64,000 nucleotides of DNA. Origin: Treponema sp. UBA792 (GTDB lineage: Bacteria; Spirochaetota; Spirochaetia; Treponematales; Treponemataceae). The notes under the pieces are model-generated. The model saw only the letters and a program-made list of their open reading frames with translations, had not been told where the DNA came from and ran no database searches. Below, piece after piece: positions 51,618-60,249 of this stretch; positions within the stretch are counted from its first letter, which is position 1; each line of letters opens with the position of its first letter. The position numbers and the translations under genes were made by a program. The DNA lies in NCBI GenBank assembly GCA_002296965.1, contig DBIW01000036.1, forward strand, positions 63,085 to 127,084, written 5' to 3'.

Positions 51618-53114
51618 ATGACTGAAAAATCATTGCCGGAGTCCCTGTCCGGAATTCATATCCATTTTGTCGGCATAAAGGGAACAGGAATGGCCGCCCT
51701 TGTCGAGATCTTCTTCCGGAACGGCGCCGTTATTACAGGAAGCGATGTCGCCGAGCGTTTCTATACCGATGAGATTCTTGAGGGGCTGGGAATAAAGCCC
51801 CTTCCTTTTTCTTCCGGCAACATAACGCCGGATGTCCAGTATGTCGTCTATTCGTCAGCATATAAGCCGGGCGTGAATCCCGATCTGACCGCGGCGGAGC
51901 GTATGGGAATTCCGTGCCTTCTGTACACTGAGGCTCTCGGCGCATACAGCCGTCTGTCCTGTTCCTGCGGAATCTGCGGCGTGCACGGAAAGACGAGCAC
52001 CACGGGAATCGCGGGGTCCGTCCTTGAGAAGCTTGATCTTCCTGTTCAGGTTCTGGCCGGTTCCGTGATAAATTCTTTCGGCGGAAAATGCACATACACG
52101 TCCCCGTCGTTCTCCTCGTCCGGACGGAGATTTTTTGTGGCCGAGACGTGCGAGTACCAGAGGCACTTCATGTCATTCCATCCGCAAAAGATTGTCCTCA
52201 CAAGCGTCGAGAGCGACCATCAGGACTTCTATCCGACATATAATGACATACGCGGCGCATTCGTGGACTATATCTGTCTTCTTCCGGAGGGCGGCGAGCT
52301 TATATTCTGCGCGGATGATCCTGGCGCCGCCGAGACCGCAGGAATAGTCCGGAATCTCCGTCCCGACATAAGGATGGTTCCTTACGGAGAAAAGGCCGCC
52401 GGCGATTTCCATATTGAATTCGGCGCAGCCGGTGACGGACGGCAGGAATTCTCGCTCGGCCTTACAGGAAAACTGGAGCTGCGGGTTCCCGGCGACCATG
52501 AGATCCGTGATGCCGCCGCGGCCGTGGCGCTTGTATGCAGAATCATATCGGAGACCGGACGCAATCCTGCTGATTTTATACCGGCTGTCAGGGCCGGACT
52601 CTCATCCTTCTCAGGCGGAAAGCGGCGGAGCGAGGTTGTGTTCCGCGGAAGGACGGATGGCGGAAATTCCGTGATTGTTCTGGATGACTACGGTCACCAT
52701 CCGACCGCCATAAGGACAACCCTCTCAGGCTACAGGAAATTTTACCGCGGAAGAAAAATGATCGTGGACTTCATGTCACACACATATTCGAGGACGGAGG
52801 CGCTTCTGGATGAATTCGCGTCCTCCTTCTCTGATGCTGATGTCGTCGTCCTGCACAAAATATATGCCTCTGCGCGTGAGTTGCCCGGTGATTTCAGCGT
52901 GACCGGACGGACGCTGTTCGATTCCGTCAGGAAAAACCGCGGAAACGTGCATTACTTCGAGGAGCCGTGCGATGCTGAGGAATTCATTCTGTCCGAACTG
53001 AATGCGCCGCTTCCTCCTGAATATCCTGACGGCTGTCTTCTTGTGACGATGGGCGCCGGCGACAACTGGAAACTGGGGCGGCTGGTCTCATCTCATCTCG
53101 ATCCTGTCGAGTGA
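51618..53114 (+). CDS. murC: UDP-N-acetylmuramate--L-alanine ligase
   Basis: MurC adds L-alanine to UDP-MurNAc, the first amino acid of peptidoglycan stem peptides. The 498-residue protein has the Rossmann start HFVGIKGTGMAALVEIFF, the P-loop CGVHGKTSTTGIA (family form GTHGKTTTT, with Val and Ser changes), ETCEYQRHF.. in the place of the usual EADESD, and DDYGHHPTAIRTTL in the C-terminal domain. The variant forms suggest a subgroup of MurC. I use ATG 51618; the 39 bases upstream contain the promoter. The end overlaps the convergent gene by 27 bases. Confidence 0.9.
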   Translation: MTEKSLPESLSGIHIHFVGIKGTGMAALVEIFFRNGAVITGSDVAERFYTDEILEGLGIKPLPFSSGNITPDVQYVVYSSAYKPGVNPDLTAAERMGIPCLLYTEALGAYSRLSCSCGICGVHGKTSTTGIAGSVLEKLDLPVQVLAGSVINSFGGKCTYTSPSFSSSGRRFFVAETCEYQRHFMSFHPQKIVLTSVESDHQDFYPTYNDIRGAFVDYICLLPEGGELIFCADDPGAAETAGIVRNLRPDIRMVPYGEKAAGDFHIEFGAAGDGRQEFSLGLTGKLELRVPGDHEIRDAAAAVALVCRIISETGRNPADFIPAVRAGLSSFSGGKRRSEVVFRGRTDGGNSVIVLDDYGHHPTAIRTTLSGYRKFYRGRKMIVDFMSHTYSRTEALLDEFASSFSDADVVVLHKIYASARELPGDFSVTGRTLFDSVRKNRGNVHYFEEPCDAEEFILSELNAPLPPEYPDGCLLVTMGAGDNWKLGRLVSSHLDPVE

Positions 53115-53981
53115 CGCGTCGAGCCATTTTTTTCCGGCGACGGGGTAGACTTCCGTGATTTTGAGGAATGTCCTGACCGCATCCGCATATCTTCCCGTGA
53201 AGTAATATGACTCGCCAAGATAGAACAGCGCGCGGTTCTGCACTTCCTCGGAGATTTTCGTTCCTGTAAGCTTCCTGAGCCCGGAGATCGCGCCGTCATA
53301 GTCCATTCCCGCGAATGTTCCGCGGAGTATGTTGAACAGCAGGAACGCGTCGCCGCCGTCAGGAGAGATCATGTCCTCCTCGAAAAAATAGGGCTGCATT
53401 TCCTGCGTCTTGCGTGGAATTCCGTGCGGCGCAAGTTCCATCGCGGCTCTGGCCGTGCTGTCGGAAATTCTGCTGTCCGTGCCGCTGTCAAGCTTTATTT
53501 TTGGAAGCGGCGTCTCCCTGAGCTCTCCGGCGGAATATATTTTTTCTTTTTCGGCCGCGGATTCCTCTCTTTGCGCCTGCGCGGAGCTGCGTGCCAGCCT
53601 CACCCCCCTCGCGGTTGAATTCATCGACATGAATATTGTCCTGTCTCCGGACGGTGTGCTTATCATGACCGCGTAGAAGTAGTCCCTGTAGTCGCTGACC
53701 GTGTCCGTCCAGCAGAACGTCTCGGCGGGAACCTCGGCTACTTTCTCCGAGGTCTCAAGAACGGCGGAATTCTTTATGGGAACGGTGTTCCTGTAGATGT
53801 ATATGCATTCCGCTGTGTCCGGCATGTCATCCGGCAGTGTCCATAGGACGTTGATTTTTCTTCCGGCTCCGGGCCTGGCCGTTATGTCCCTGACGAACGG
53901 CGCGGAACCGGCCGCGCTGAGGCTCTGAAAAAGCATGGAGGCGGCGGCGACAGCCAGGAATTTTCCGTTTCTGATAATCAT
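53088..53981 (-). CDS. secreted Fn3-like plus TPR protein
   Basis: Minus strand, 297 residues. Signal peptide (about 1-24, FLAVAAASMLFQSLSAAG). An Fn3-like domain follows (about 30-125): ITARPGAGRKINVLWTLPDD, then AECIYIYRNTVPI and FYAVMIST. After a linker, a C-terminal helical TPR region (about 200-297) contains RALFYLGESYYFTGRYADAV. It converges on and overlaps murC by 27 bases. The ATG lies eight bases after a TATATT box. Partners are unknown. Confidence 0.75.
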   Translation of the reverse strand: MIIRNGKFLAVAAASMLFQSLSAAGSAPFVRDITARPGAGRKINVLWTLPDDMPDTAECIYIYRNTVPIKNSAVLETSEKVAEVPAETFCWTDTVSDYRDYFYAVMISTPSGDRTIFMSMNSTARGVRLARSSAQAQREESAAEKEKIYSAGELRETPLPKIKLDSGTDSRISDSTARAAMELAPHGIPRKTQEMQPYFFEEDMISPDGGDAFLLFNILRGTFAGMDYDGAISGLRKLTGTKISEEVQNRALFYLGESYYFTGRYADAVRTFLKITEVYPVAGKKWLDASLDRIEMR

Positions 53982-53989
53982 TCCTCAAT

Positions 53990-54016
53990 AATATAGCCTT
54001 CCGTTCAGTTTGACAA
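53990..54016 (-). promoter_or_regulatory. minus-strand promoter for the Fn3/TPR gene, overlapping the prfB promoter
   Basis: On the minus strand TTGTCA (54016-54011) and TATATT (53995-53990) are 15 bases apart. The -10 box ends eight bases before the ATG at 53981. Its -35 shares bases with the plus-strand -35 of prfB. Confidence 0.4.
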
Positions 54017-54038
54017 GAATCGGTGTTTGATTTATTCT
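54010..54038 (+). promoter_or_regulatory. consensus-like promoter of prfB
   Basis: TTGACA at 54010-54015 is a perfect -35, and TATTCT at 54033-54038 is 17 bases away. ATG 54047 lies eight bases after the -10 box, so the mRNA is predicted to be leaderless. Confidence 0.8.
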
Positions 54039-54046
54039 GTTGCATT

Positions 54047-55184
54047 ATGTTGGAAGAAATCAAAATACCGGTTGAAGAGCTGAAAGAAGAAATCATGAAT
54101 GTCTGGGGGCGTCTTTGACCCGGCCGCAATTGACAGATCGATAGCCGAGAAGGAGAGGCTGACCGAGGCTCCCGGATTCTGGGATGACCATGAGGCTGCT
54201 GAGAAGGTGATGTCGTCCATACGGAGACTAAAAGCCCGCGTGGAGCCGTGGCGTGATCTTATCGCCAGAATCGATGACATCGAGGCGATGTATGAGCTTG
54301 CCGAGGAGTCGGGAAACCAGGAGGATGAGGATGAGGTCCGCGGCATGTACGCAAAGGCAAGGGAGGATTTTGAGCGCCTTAATGTCCTGAACCTGCTGTC
54401 CGGAGAGGTTGACCAGAACGACGCGTTCCTTTCAATCCATTCCGGTGCCGGCGGCACGGAAGCCTGCGACTGGACCTATATGCTTAGCCGTATGTACATA
54501 AGATGGGCGGAGAGGCACGGGTTCAAGGTCGAGGTCGTGGATCAGCTTGAGGCCGAGGGCGGTCTCAAGTCGGTGACCCTGCAGATTTCCGGTGATTATG
54601 TGTACGGATATCTGAAGGGAGAGGCGGGAATCCACCGTCTTGTCAGGATAAGTCCTTTTGACGCCAATGCGAGGCGGCATACATCGTTCGCGTCCGTATA
54701 TGTGTTTCCTGTCCTTGACGACAATATTGATGTGGAGGTAAGGCCTGAGGATCTGCGTGTCGACACGTACCGCGCCGGCGGAAAGGGCGGCCAGCATGTC
54801 AACAAGACTGATTCTGCGGTCAGATTCACACATATTCCTACGGGAATTGTCGTCGCCTGCCAGAGCGAGCGCAGTCAGCTGATGAACAGACAGACCTGTA
54901 TGAGTATGCTCAAGGCCAAGCTTTACGAGTACTACCGCGAGCAGCGCGAGAAGGAGAATTCGAAGTTCGCCGCGGAGAAGAAGGACATTTCATTCGGAAG
55001 CCAGATACGTTCCTATGTGTTCTGTCCGTACACGATGGTCAAGGATCACAGGACAAAATATTCCGTGGGCAATATCCAGAATGTAATGGACGGAGAGCTT
55101 GATGACTTTATAAACGCATATCTTGTCGCGAAATGGAAGGGACTGCCGGTGGACAGTTCCTCCGATGATGAAGGGGAAGTGTAA
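54047..55184 (+). CDS. prfB: peptide chain release factor 2, made by programmed +1 frameshift
   Basis: RF2 recognises UAA and UGA. The gene begins at ATG 54047, runs 23 codons to CTT-TGA-C at 54113-54119, and shifts +1 so that reading continues GAC CCG GCC, giving 378 residues. GGGGG (54105-54109) sits three bases before the slippery CTT, as in the classical RF2 site. The shifted frame has the RF2 hallmarks: SPF tripeptide (VRISPFDANARRH) and the catalytic GGQ (AGGKGGQHVNKTDSAVRF). The TGA is not a mutation. The gene start has no ribosome site, only the promoter 8 bases away. Confidence 0.96.
54105..54118 (+). promoter_or_regulatory. programmed +1 frameshift site in prfB
   Basis: GGGGG-CGT-CTT-TGA-C. 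The internal Shine-Dalgarno-like G-run (54105-54109) at three bases before CTT, and the in-frame TGA (54116-54118) followed by C, reproduce the known RF2 autoregulation: low RF2 slows termination at TGA and favours the shift. Confidence 0.95.
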
Positions 55185-56805
55185 GCTGAGACGTTCCTTC
55201 TTTTTTTCCGCGTTTCTGCTGTCCTTCTCCGTGTTTTCCGCGGCCGCCGCGGAACTGCCGGAATGGACTGTCGCCGCCGAGAAATTCACCTGGACCGGTG
55301 CCCGGAAGCCGGATCCGGTCAGGGAGGCGGTCGCATCTATGCTTCCGTCCGAGATTCTTGGACGGCTGGGGACAGCCTCGGTCCGTTCCGTCATGCTGGA
55401 CGAGGAGCTTGAGAGAAAGCTGTATGAGCTCAGAAACGAGCGTGTCTCGCTTTTACTTCAGTTCTCAAGTGCCGTCAGGAAAAGGGATGCGGCTGTTCTA
55501 GGCGACAGCTCTCCGGGAGTCCTCAGGACTGAAATTTCAGAGGCCGAGAAATCCGCCGCGGAGATACGCAAAAAGATAGATGCGAATATCGCGGCGCAGA
55601 AGCAGGCAGAGTCGGATGCCGCCAGAAAAGCTGCCTCCTCCGGACATGCGTCCTTTCTGCGCGGCTTTTTCCTGTCCGAGGATACAGCCGTTCAGACGGA
55701 GAGGATTGCCCTCTACAAAGGGGACGCATCCGTGCTTTACACGCCTCCTTCTGGTTCCGGACATCTTGACCGGGAATATGAGAAGGCCGCAGTCTCATCT
55801 GGAATCAGAGGTGTGATTGCCGGAAAAATCACATCCTACGGGGACTATGTTTCCGCCACGGCAGAACTGTATCTTTATCCGGGCGCGAGGCTGGCCGGCT
55901 CCGCGGTAGAAGTCGGCTCCTCAGGTGAATATGATTTTATAGCCTCCGGACTTGCGCGTCAGCTTGCCCCGATGCTTTCGAATTCGATTCCTTCCGTGAT
56001 GAGGATCTCCGTGTCGCCGGAGGAAATCAGGAGCCGGGTGTCGATGTATCTTGATGATGTCTTTTATGCCGCCGTTCCTGATGAGATTTCCGTCGCTTCC
56101 GGCGTGCATCAGATTCAGTTCCGGGCGGACGGATATGAGACTGCAGGAACGTCATTGTTTCTGGCCGGAAACGAGGCATATTCAGTTTCTGTCACCATGA
56201 GGGAGCTTTCTGACGGAATTCTCAGGCTTGGCGTCAGGGGAAATCCTGCCGGAACAGTTTATTCCGGAGTCGTTCCTGTCGGGATAATCGGGGAGAATTC
56301 CCCCCCGGCCGTAATCGCCGTTAACGGAAAGCCTGTTCTCGGTGAATTCATAGACAGTACCGGCGAGGGCGCATTCTACTATATTCCGCGGAAGCTTGCC
56401 GCCGGTGGAAATGTCCTTGAGGTGAACGCAAGGGCTTTTGACAGAAGCTCATATATAGAAAAGCGCCGCAGGTGGATGTATGCCGCATACAGTTCCCTTG
56501 TCACATCGCTTGTGCCGTCGTTCGCGGCCTACGGCCTGTACACGAATTTCGCGGCCCAGGCGAGCGTTACCGGAGACATGGCTCCGGCCGAGAGGCTGCG
56601 GTATGCGTCCGTCGCGGCGGCCGCCGTATCCGTAGGATGCGGGCTTTTTTTTGTCTATGAGCTGGTGCGGTATTTCGTCGCGGCGAATTCCGTGCTTCCC
56701 GCAACGGCCCGCCCGTCAGGAAGACCTGAGCTTTACGGTGATTTTCCTGCGGTGTCTCCGGATTCCTCCGCTGACGATGTTGCGGCTGCGGACTCCGGGA
56801 AATGA
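55165..56805 (+). CDS. membrane protein with PEGA domain
   Basis: A protein of up to 546 residues whose start is uncertain: ATG 55165 or 55168 fits inside the end of prfB. The signal-peptide-like segment FFFSAFLLSFSVFSAAAAE follows. The middle (about 90-150) is a coiled coil. A PEGA-type domain (surface-layer beta domain) is near residues 295-350, with SMYLDDVFYAAVPDEISVAS and HQIQFRADGYE. Two C-terminal membrane helices (YAAYSSLVTSLVPSFAAYGL and AAAVSVGCGLFFVYELV) are followed by a short tail. The location and function in the envelope are inferred only. Confidence 0.75.
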   Translation: MMKGKCKLRRSFFFSAFLLSFSVFSAAAAELPEWTVAAEKFTWTGARKPDPVREAVASMLPSEILGRLGTASVRSVMLDEELERKLYELRNERVSLLLQFSSAVRKRDAAVLGDSSPGVLRTEISEAEKSAAEIRKKIDANIAAQKQAESDAARKAASSGHASFLRGFFLSEDTAVQTERIALYKGDASVLYTPPSGSGHLDREYEKAAVSSGIRGVIAGKITSYGDYVSATAELYLYPGARLAGSAVEVGSSGEYDFIASGLARQLAPMLSNSIPSVMRISVSPEEIRSRVSMYLDDVFYAAVPDEISVASGVHQIQFRADGYETAGTSLFLAGNEAYSVSVTMRELSDGILRLGVRGNPAGTVYSGVVPVGIIGENSPPAVIAVNGKPVLGEFIDSTGEGAFYYIPRKLAAGGNVLEVNARAFDRSSYIEKRRRWMYAAYSSLVTSLVPSFAAYGLYTNFAAQASVTGDMAPAERLRYASVAAAAVSVGCGLFFVYELVRYFVAANSVLPATARPSGRPELYGDFPAVSPDSSADDVAAADSGK

Positions 56806-56856
56806 GCCGGCGGAGGTTCCTGCCTGCGGACACGAATTACTTTGTTTGGAGATAAG

Positions 56857-57732
56857 ATGAAAAAATCGTTTGGCGAGATGCTGAGATCCCTTTTCTCAGG
56901 AAAAAAAAGCGGGGACGGGGATTTCTTTGACGGACTTACGGATATTCTTGTCGAGGGCGACATAGGCGCCGCCTGCGCATACAGGATTGTGGATGAGCTT
57001 GAGGATACCTGTTCAAGGAACAGGATAAGGGATGAGAAGGAGATAACGTCCGTCCTCCGGACAATCCTCCTGAAAAGCCTGCGCTCCGTTGAGCTTGAGC
57101 CTGAGGCGGACCGCCGCAATATATGGATGGTTCTCGGTGTGAATGGTGTCGGAAAGACCACTACGGCCGCAAAGCTGGCGGCATGGTACAAGAAGCGCGG
57201 AGTCGGGAATATCGTTCTTGCTTCGGCGGACACGTTCCGTGCGGCGGCGATAGAGCAGCTCGCGCTGCACGGAGAACGGACAGGTGTCCGCGTGGTCAGC
57301 CATCAGCACGGCTCTGATCCCTCGGCGGTCGTGTTTGATGCGGCTGAAGCTGTCGCCGCAAGGGGACCTGGACTTGTCATCGCGGACACGGCCGGAAGGC
57401 TTCACAACAAGGAGAATCTTGTCCGCGAGCTGCAGAAAATTGACAGGATCTGCCGCTCGAAAGCCGATGACGGATGCTACCGCAAGATAATCGTGATAGA
57501 TGCGACAACCGGACAGAACGCCGTGAGGCAGGTCGAGGTGTTCAATGATTCTGTCGGTGTTGATGCTGTCATCCTTACGAAATATGATTCAACCGCAAGA
57601 GGCGGAGCCGCCGTAACAATCGGACGCGAATTCGGTATTCCTGTCGCTTTTGTCTGTACCGGCGAAAAATACGGTGACATGGAGCTTTTTTCTCCGGAGA
57701 AATATGTGGACGATTTTCTCGGAAACGCCTGA
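56857..57732 (+). CDS. ftsY: signal recognition particle receptor FtsY
   Basis: FtsY docks the SRP-ribosome complex at the membrane. The 291-residue protein is an NG domain only, without the acidic A domain of E. coli FtsY. GTPase motifs are GVNGVGKTTTAAKLA (about 92-106), DTFRAAA, DTAGRLHNKENLV and TKYDSTARGGAAV. ATG 56857 has GGAG at 7 bases; a TTG at 56842 is less suitable. The stop overlaps the next ATG. Confidence 0.95.
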   Translation: MKKSFGEMLRSLFSGKKSGDGDFFDGLTDILVEGDIGAACAYRIVDELEDTCSRNRIRDEKEITSVLRTILLKSLRSVELEPEADRRNIWMVLGVNGVGKTTTAAKLAAWYKKRGVGNIVLASADTFRAAAIEQLALHGERTGVRVVSHQHGSDPSAVVFDAAEAVAARGPGLVIADTAGRLHNKENLVRELQKIDRICRSKADDGCYRKIIVIDATTGQNAVRQVEVFNDSVGVDAVILTKYDSTARGGAAVTIGREFGIPVAFVCTGEKYGDMELFSPEKYVDDFLGNA

Positions 57733-58949
57733 TGAGTCCGGAGGCCGCAAGATTGGATGCCGGAAGAAAGTCCTTATGCCGCAGAATTCTCCTGATGCGC
57801 GCGGCGATACCGCTGGCGCTTGCCGGGCTGCTCGCCTCGTGCGGCAGCAGGAAGGCCGCCGTGTCTTCCGGCGATGCCTATGATTTTATGTTCGGTCTGT
57901 ACCGTTATGCCGAGACCGGAAGAACCGATATTCCCTTTCCCGACAGGTTCTTCTTTCCGGAGGATGCCGTGCTGTTGTGGGGACGGAGCCGTCCTGAGAA
58001 CGGAACCATAATGACCTTCGCTGAACGGCTGAATCCGTCCGTCGCCGGAATTTCCTGGCTTGACGGACTTTACGTTCCTGATGCGGACAGCGCGGCCTGG
58101 GTTGACTCCTCCGTAAATTTCCAGGAGGAAGCGCTGAAAGCCGGCGAGATAATCACGGAGATGGAGAAATCACTTGAGATCACGCCGCCGTTTTCCGGGA
58201 CTGGCGCGGACGATGCTTTTTCCGGAGAGAATCCGGTTTCTCCGGAGGAGCGTTTTATGGCCTCGACAATGAGGCTAGCCCTGATGCGCTTCGGCGGCGA
58301 GGTTTTCGTTCCTTCGGGAAATTCGGATTTTCCAGAGCTGATTCAGTATCATGACGGAAACGCGGTGCGGACTTTTTCGGACGCGCTTTTCAGGACGCTG
58401 AGAAGGGAATACTGGAAGATAGATGACTTTGTGTCCGGCCATGCCGTGCGTACCGACACGTTCACTTATACCGGTGACAGCGCCGTTCCTGCCTCCGCTG
58501 AGGTCACCGCTGACGGAGGCAGGGTAGTCACGGAATTTTCCGGCGGACTTCCGGTGCATGTTTCGGTATATGAGCCGGTCCCATCCGCTGACGGCGGGGC
58601 CGAGGACGGCGAATTTCTAGCCCGTGAGTCATTCCGCTCATATACGGCGGACGGAAAGCTTGAGTCCGAGACCGTCGTTTCCCGCGGATATGGTCCGGAC
58701 GGAGAGGAGGGCGTTTCTGAAAGGACCGAGCGGTTCATTCATGGCGCGGACGGTTCAGCCCCGGACTATGAGTATTATGAGGACGGAATTCTGCGGATGC
58801 GGACCGTCCGTTCTAAGGACGGAAGCTATGCGTCCGAGGTGTTCTTTGACGGCGGGAATTCCGTTACGGCATATTACGAGCAGGGCAGGAAGGTGAGGGA
58901 TGTGTACAAGTCGGGCGGAGAAATCCGCAGGGTCAGGGAATATGAATAG
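57732..58949 (+). CDS. uncharacterised lipoprotein with C-terminal MORN-like repeats
   Basis: A protein of up to 405 residues. The first 20 residues before the hydrophobic stretch look like a long basic leader, and an internal ATG at 57795 would give a compact signal peptide (MRAAIPLALAGLLASC). The lipobox LLASC places the mature protein on a membrane. The C-terminal 120 residues carry repeats such as SYTADGKLESETVV, YYEDGILRMRTV and YEQGRKVRDVYK, like MORN or YwqK repeats. It is 8 bases into the LolC gene start, so it is co-translated with the Lol system; whether it is a substrate or helper is unknown. Confidence 0.75.
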   Translation: MSPEAARLDAGRKSLCRRILLMRAAIPLALAGLLASCGSRKAAVSSGDAYDFMFGLYRYAETGRTDIPFPDRFFFPEDAVLLWGRSRPENGTIMTFAERLNPSVAGISWLDGLYVPDADSAAWVDSSVNFQEEALKAGEIITEMEKSLEITPPFSGTGADDAFSGENPVSPEERFMASTMRLALMRFGGEVFVPSGNSDFPELIQYHDGNAVRTFSDALFRTLRREYWKIDDFVSGHAVRTDTFTYTGDSAVPASAEVTADGGRVVTEFSGGLPVHVSVYEPVPSADGGAEDGEFLARESFRSYTADGKLESETVVSRGYGPDGEEGVSERTERFIHGADGSAPDYEYYEDGILRMRTVRSKDGSYASEVFFDGGNSVTAYYEQGRKVRDVYKSGGEIRRVREYE

Positions 58950-60249
58950 AAGGAAAAGCCTGTTCTCCAGGATAAGATGGATTTCCGCGGTGGCGGCGAG
59001 ATTCGCCCATGTGGACAGGAGCGGCCGCTCCGCCGTGACGTCATTCCTCGCCACGCTCGGCGTGTGCTGCGGAGTGATGACTCTTGTTACGGTCATGAGC
59101 GTCATGAACGGTTTCCAGATGAGCTTCATCGACTCGATACTTGAAATCTCGTCATATCATCTGCGTGTTTCCGGAATTCCGGATGCCATGTCCGACAGGT
59201 TCCGCCGGGCTGCGGTCTCAGAAAAGGGGGTCGTCTCGGTGAGCCGCTTCCGTGAGGCGCAGACCCTCATGACAGGGAGGAACGGGCGCGAGAGCGCCGC
59301 GGTGATAAGGGCTGTCGAGCCTTCCGTCATGGAAAGCGATGACGGTTTCCGCCGGGAGCTTGAGATTGTCTCAGGCTCCTTTGACCTTTCATCGGATGAT
59401 TCCGTCGTCCTCGGATCCTATCTGGCGCGCAGGCTCGGCGTACGCACGGGCGACAGGGTGAACCTGCTTGTAATGAGCGGAGGCGCGGACGTCAATCTCC
59501 TGTCGGCGGACAGAATTCTTACCGTGACGGGGCTGTTCACGTCCGGATATTCCGAGATAAACGGTTCCTATGCGTTTATCAGCCTTGAATCCGCCAAAAA
59601 GTATTTTGGAGCGTCGTCCGGGACGGTCTGGGGAATCAAGCTCAGGAATTCGTCCGACGATGCCTATGCGGTCTCCTGTTTCCGCCGTGATTTTCCGGAT
59701 GCCGATGTAAGCTCCTGGAGGGACTACAACAAGAGCTTTTTCGGCGCGCTCAGAATCGAGAAGAATATGCTGATGCTGCTGGTCGCCCTGATTTTCATCG
59801 TTGTCGGAATAAACATATACAACGGAACCAGAAGGCTCGTGTTCGAGCGCAGGACGGACATAGCCGTGTTCTCCGCCATAGGAGCAGGCGCCTCCGAGAT
59901 AAAATCCATATTCCTGATGCGCGGCTTTATGACGGGCGCGGCGGGCTCGGTTTCAGGCGCAGTCCTAGGACTTCTTGTCAGCGTGAACACGCAGTTCCTT
60001 TTCGGTGCGCTCTCCTCGGTGATGTATCATTTCCAGTGTTTTTTCGCGGCGCTGTTTTCTCCGGACTCGCTGATTTATATACAGGAGAATATGACTTACG
60101 GTGTATATGCGGACATCCCGGCCAGAATTTTCTTTCCGGAGGTGCTTCTGACGGCGTGCTTCGGACTTGCCGCCCCTGTGCTGGCGTCCTGGGCGGCCGG
60201 ACGGAATGTCCTTGAGATGACACCGGCGGAGGTGCTTCACGATGAGTGA
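58942..60249 (+). CDS. lolC: lipoprotein-releasing ABC permease LolC/LolE (first copy)
   Basis: LolCDE extracts lipoproteins from the inner membrane for transfer to the outer membrane. The 435-residue protein has the amphipathic N-terminus FSRIRWISAVAARFAHVDRS, a first helix with SFLATLGVCCGVMTLVTVMS, a periplasmic domain (about 65-270), and three C-terminal helices with IFIVVGINIYNGTRRLVFER and RTDIAVFSAIGA, the MacB/LolC signature. The start is ATG 58942, inside the end of the lipoprotein gene. lolD overlaps its end. Which of the two permeases is C and which is E cannot be told with certainty. Confidence 0.9.
   Translation: MNRRKSLFSRIRWISAVAARFAHVDRSGRSAVTSFLATLGVCCGVMTLVTVMSVMNGFQMSFIDSILEISSYHLRVSGIPDAMSDRFRRAAVSEKGVVSVSRFREAQTLMTGRNGRESAAVIRAVEPSVMESDDGFRRELEIVSGSFDLSSDDSVVLGSYLARRLGVRTGDRVNLLVMSGGADVNLLSADRILTVTGLFTSGYSEINGSYAFISLESAKKYFGASSGTVWGIKLRNSSDDAYAVSCFRRDFPDADVSSWRDYNKSFFGALRIEKNMLMLLVALIFIVVGINIYNGTRRLVFERRTDIAVFSAIGAGASEIKSIFLMRGFMTGAAGSVSGAVLGLLVSVNTQFLFGALSSVMYHFQCFFAALFSPDSLIYIQENMTYGVYADIPARIFFPEVLLTACFGLAAPVLASWAAGRNVLEMTPAEVLHDE

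Noticed and set aside
54116..54118. In-frame TGA in prfB as a disabling mutation
   Set aside because: It is the expected programmed frameshift stop, with the SD-like G-run and CTT TGA C context.
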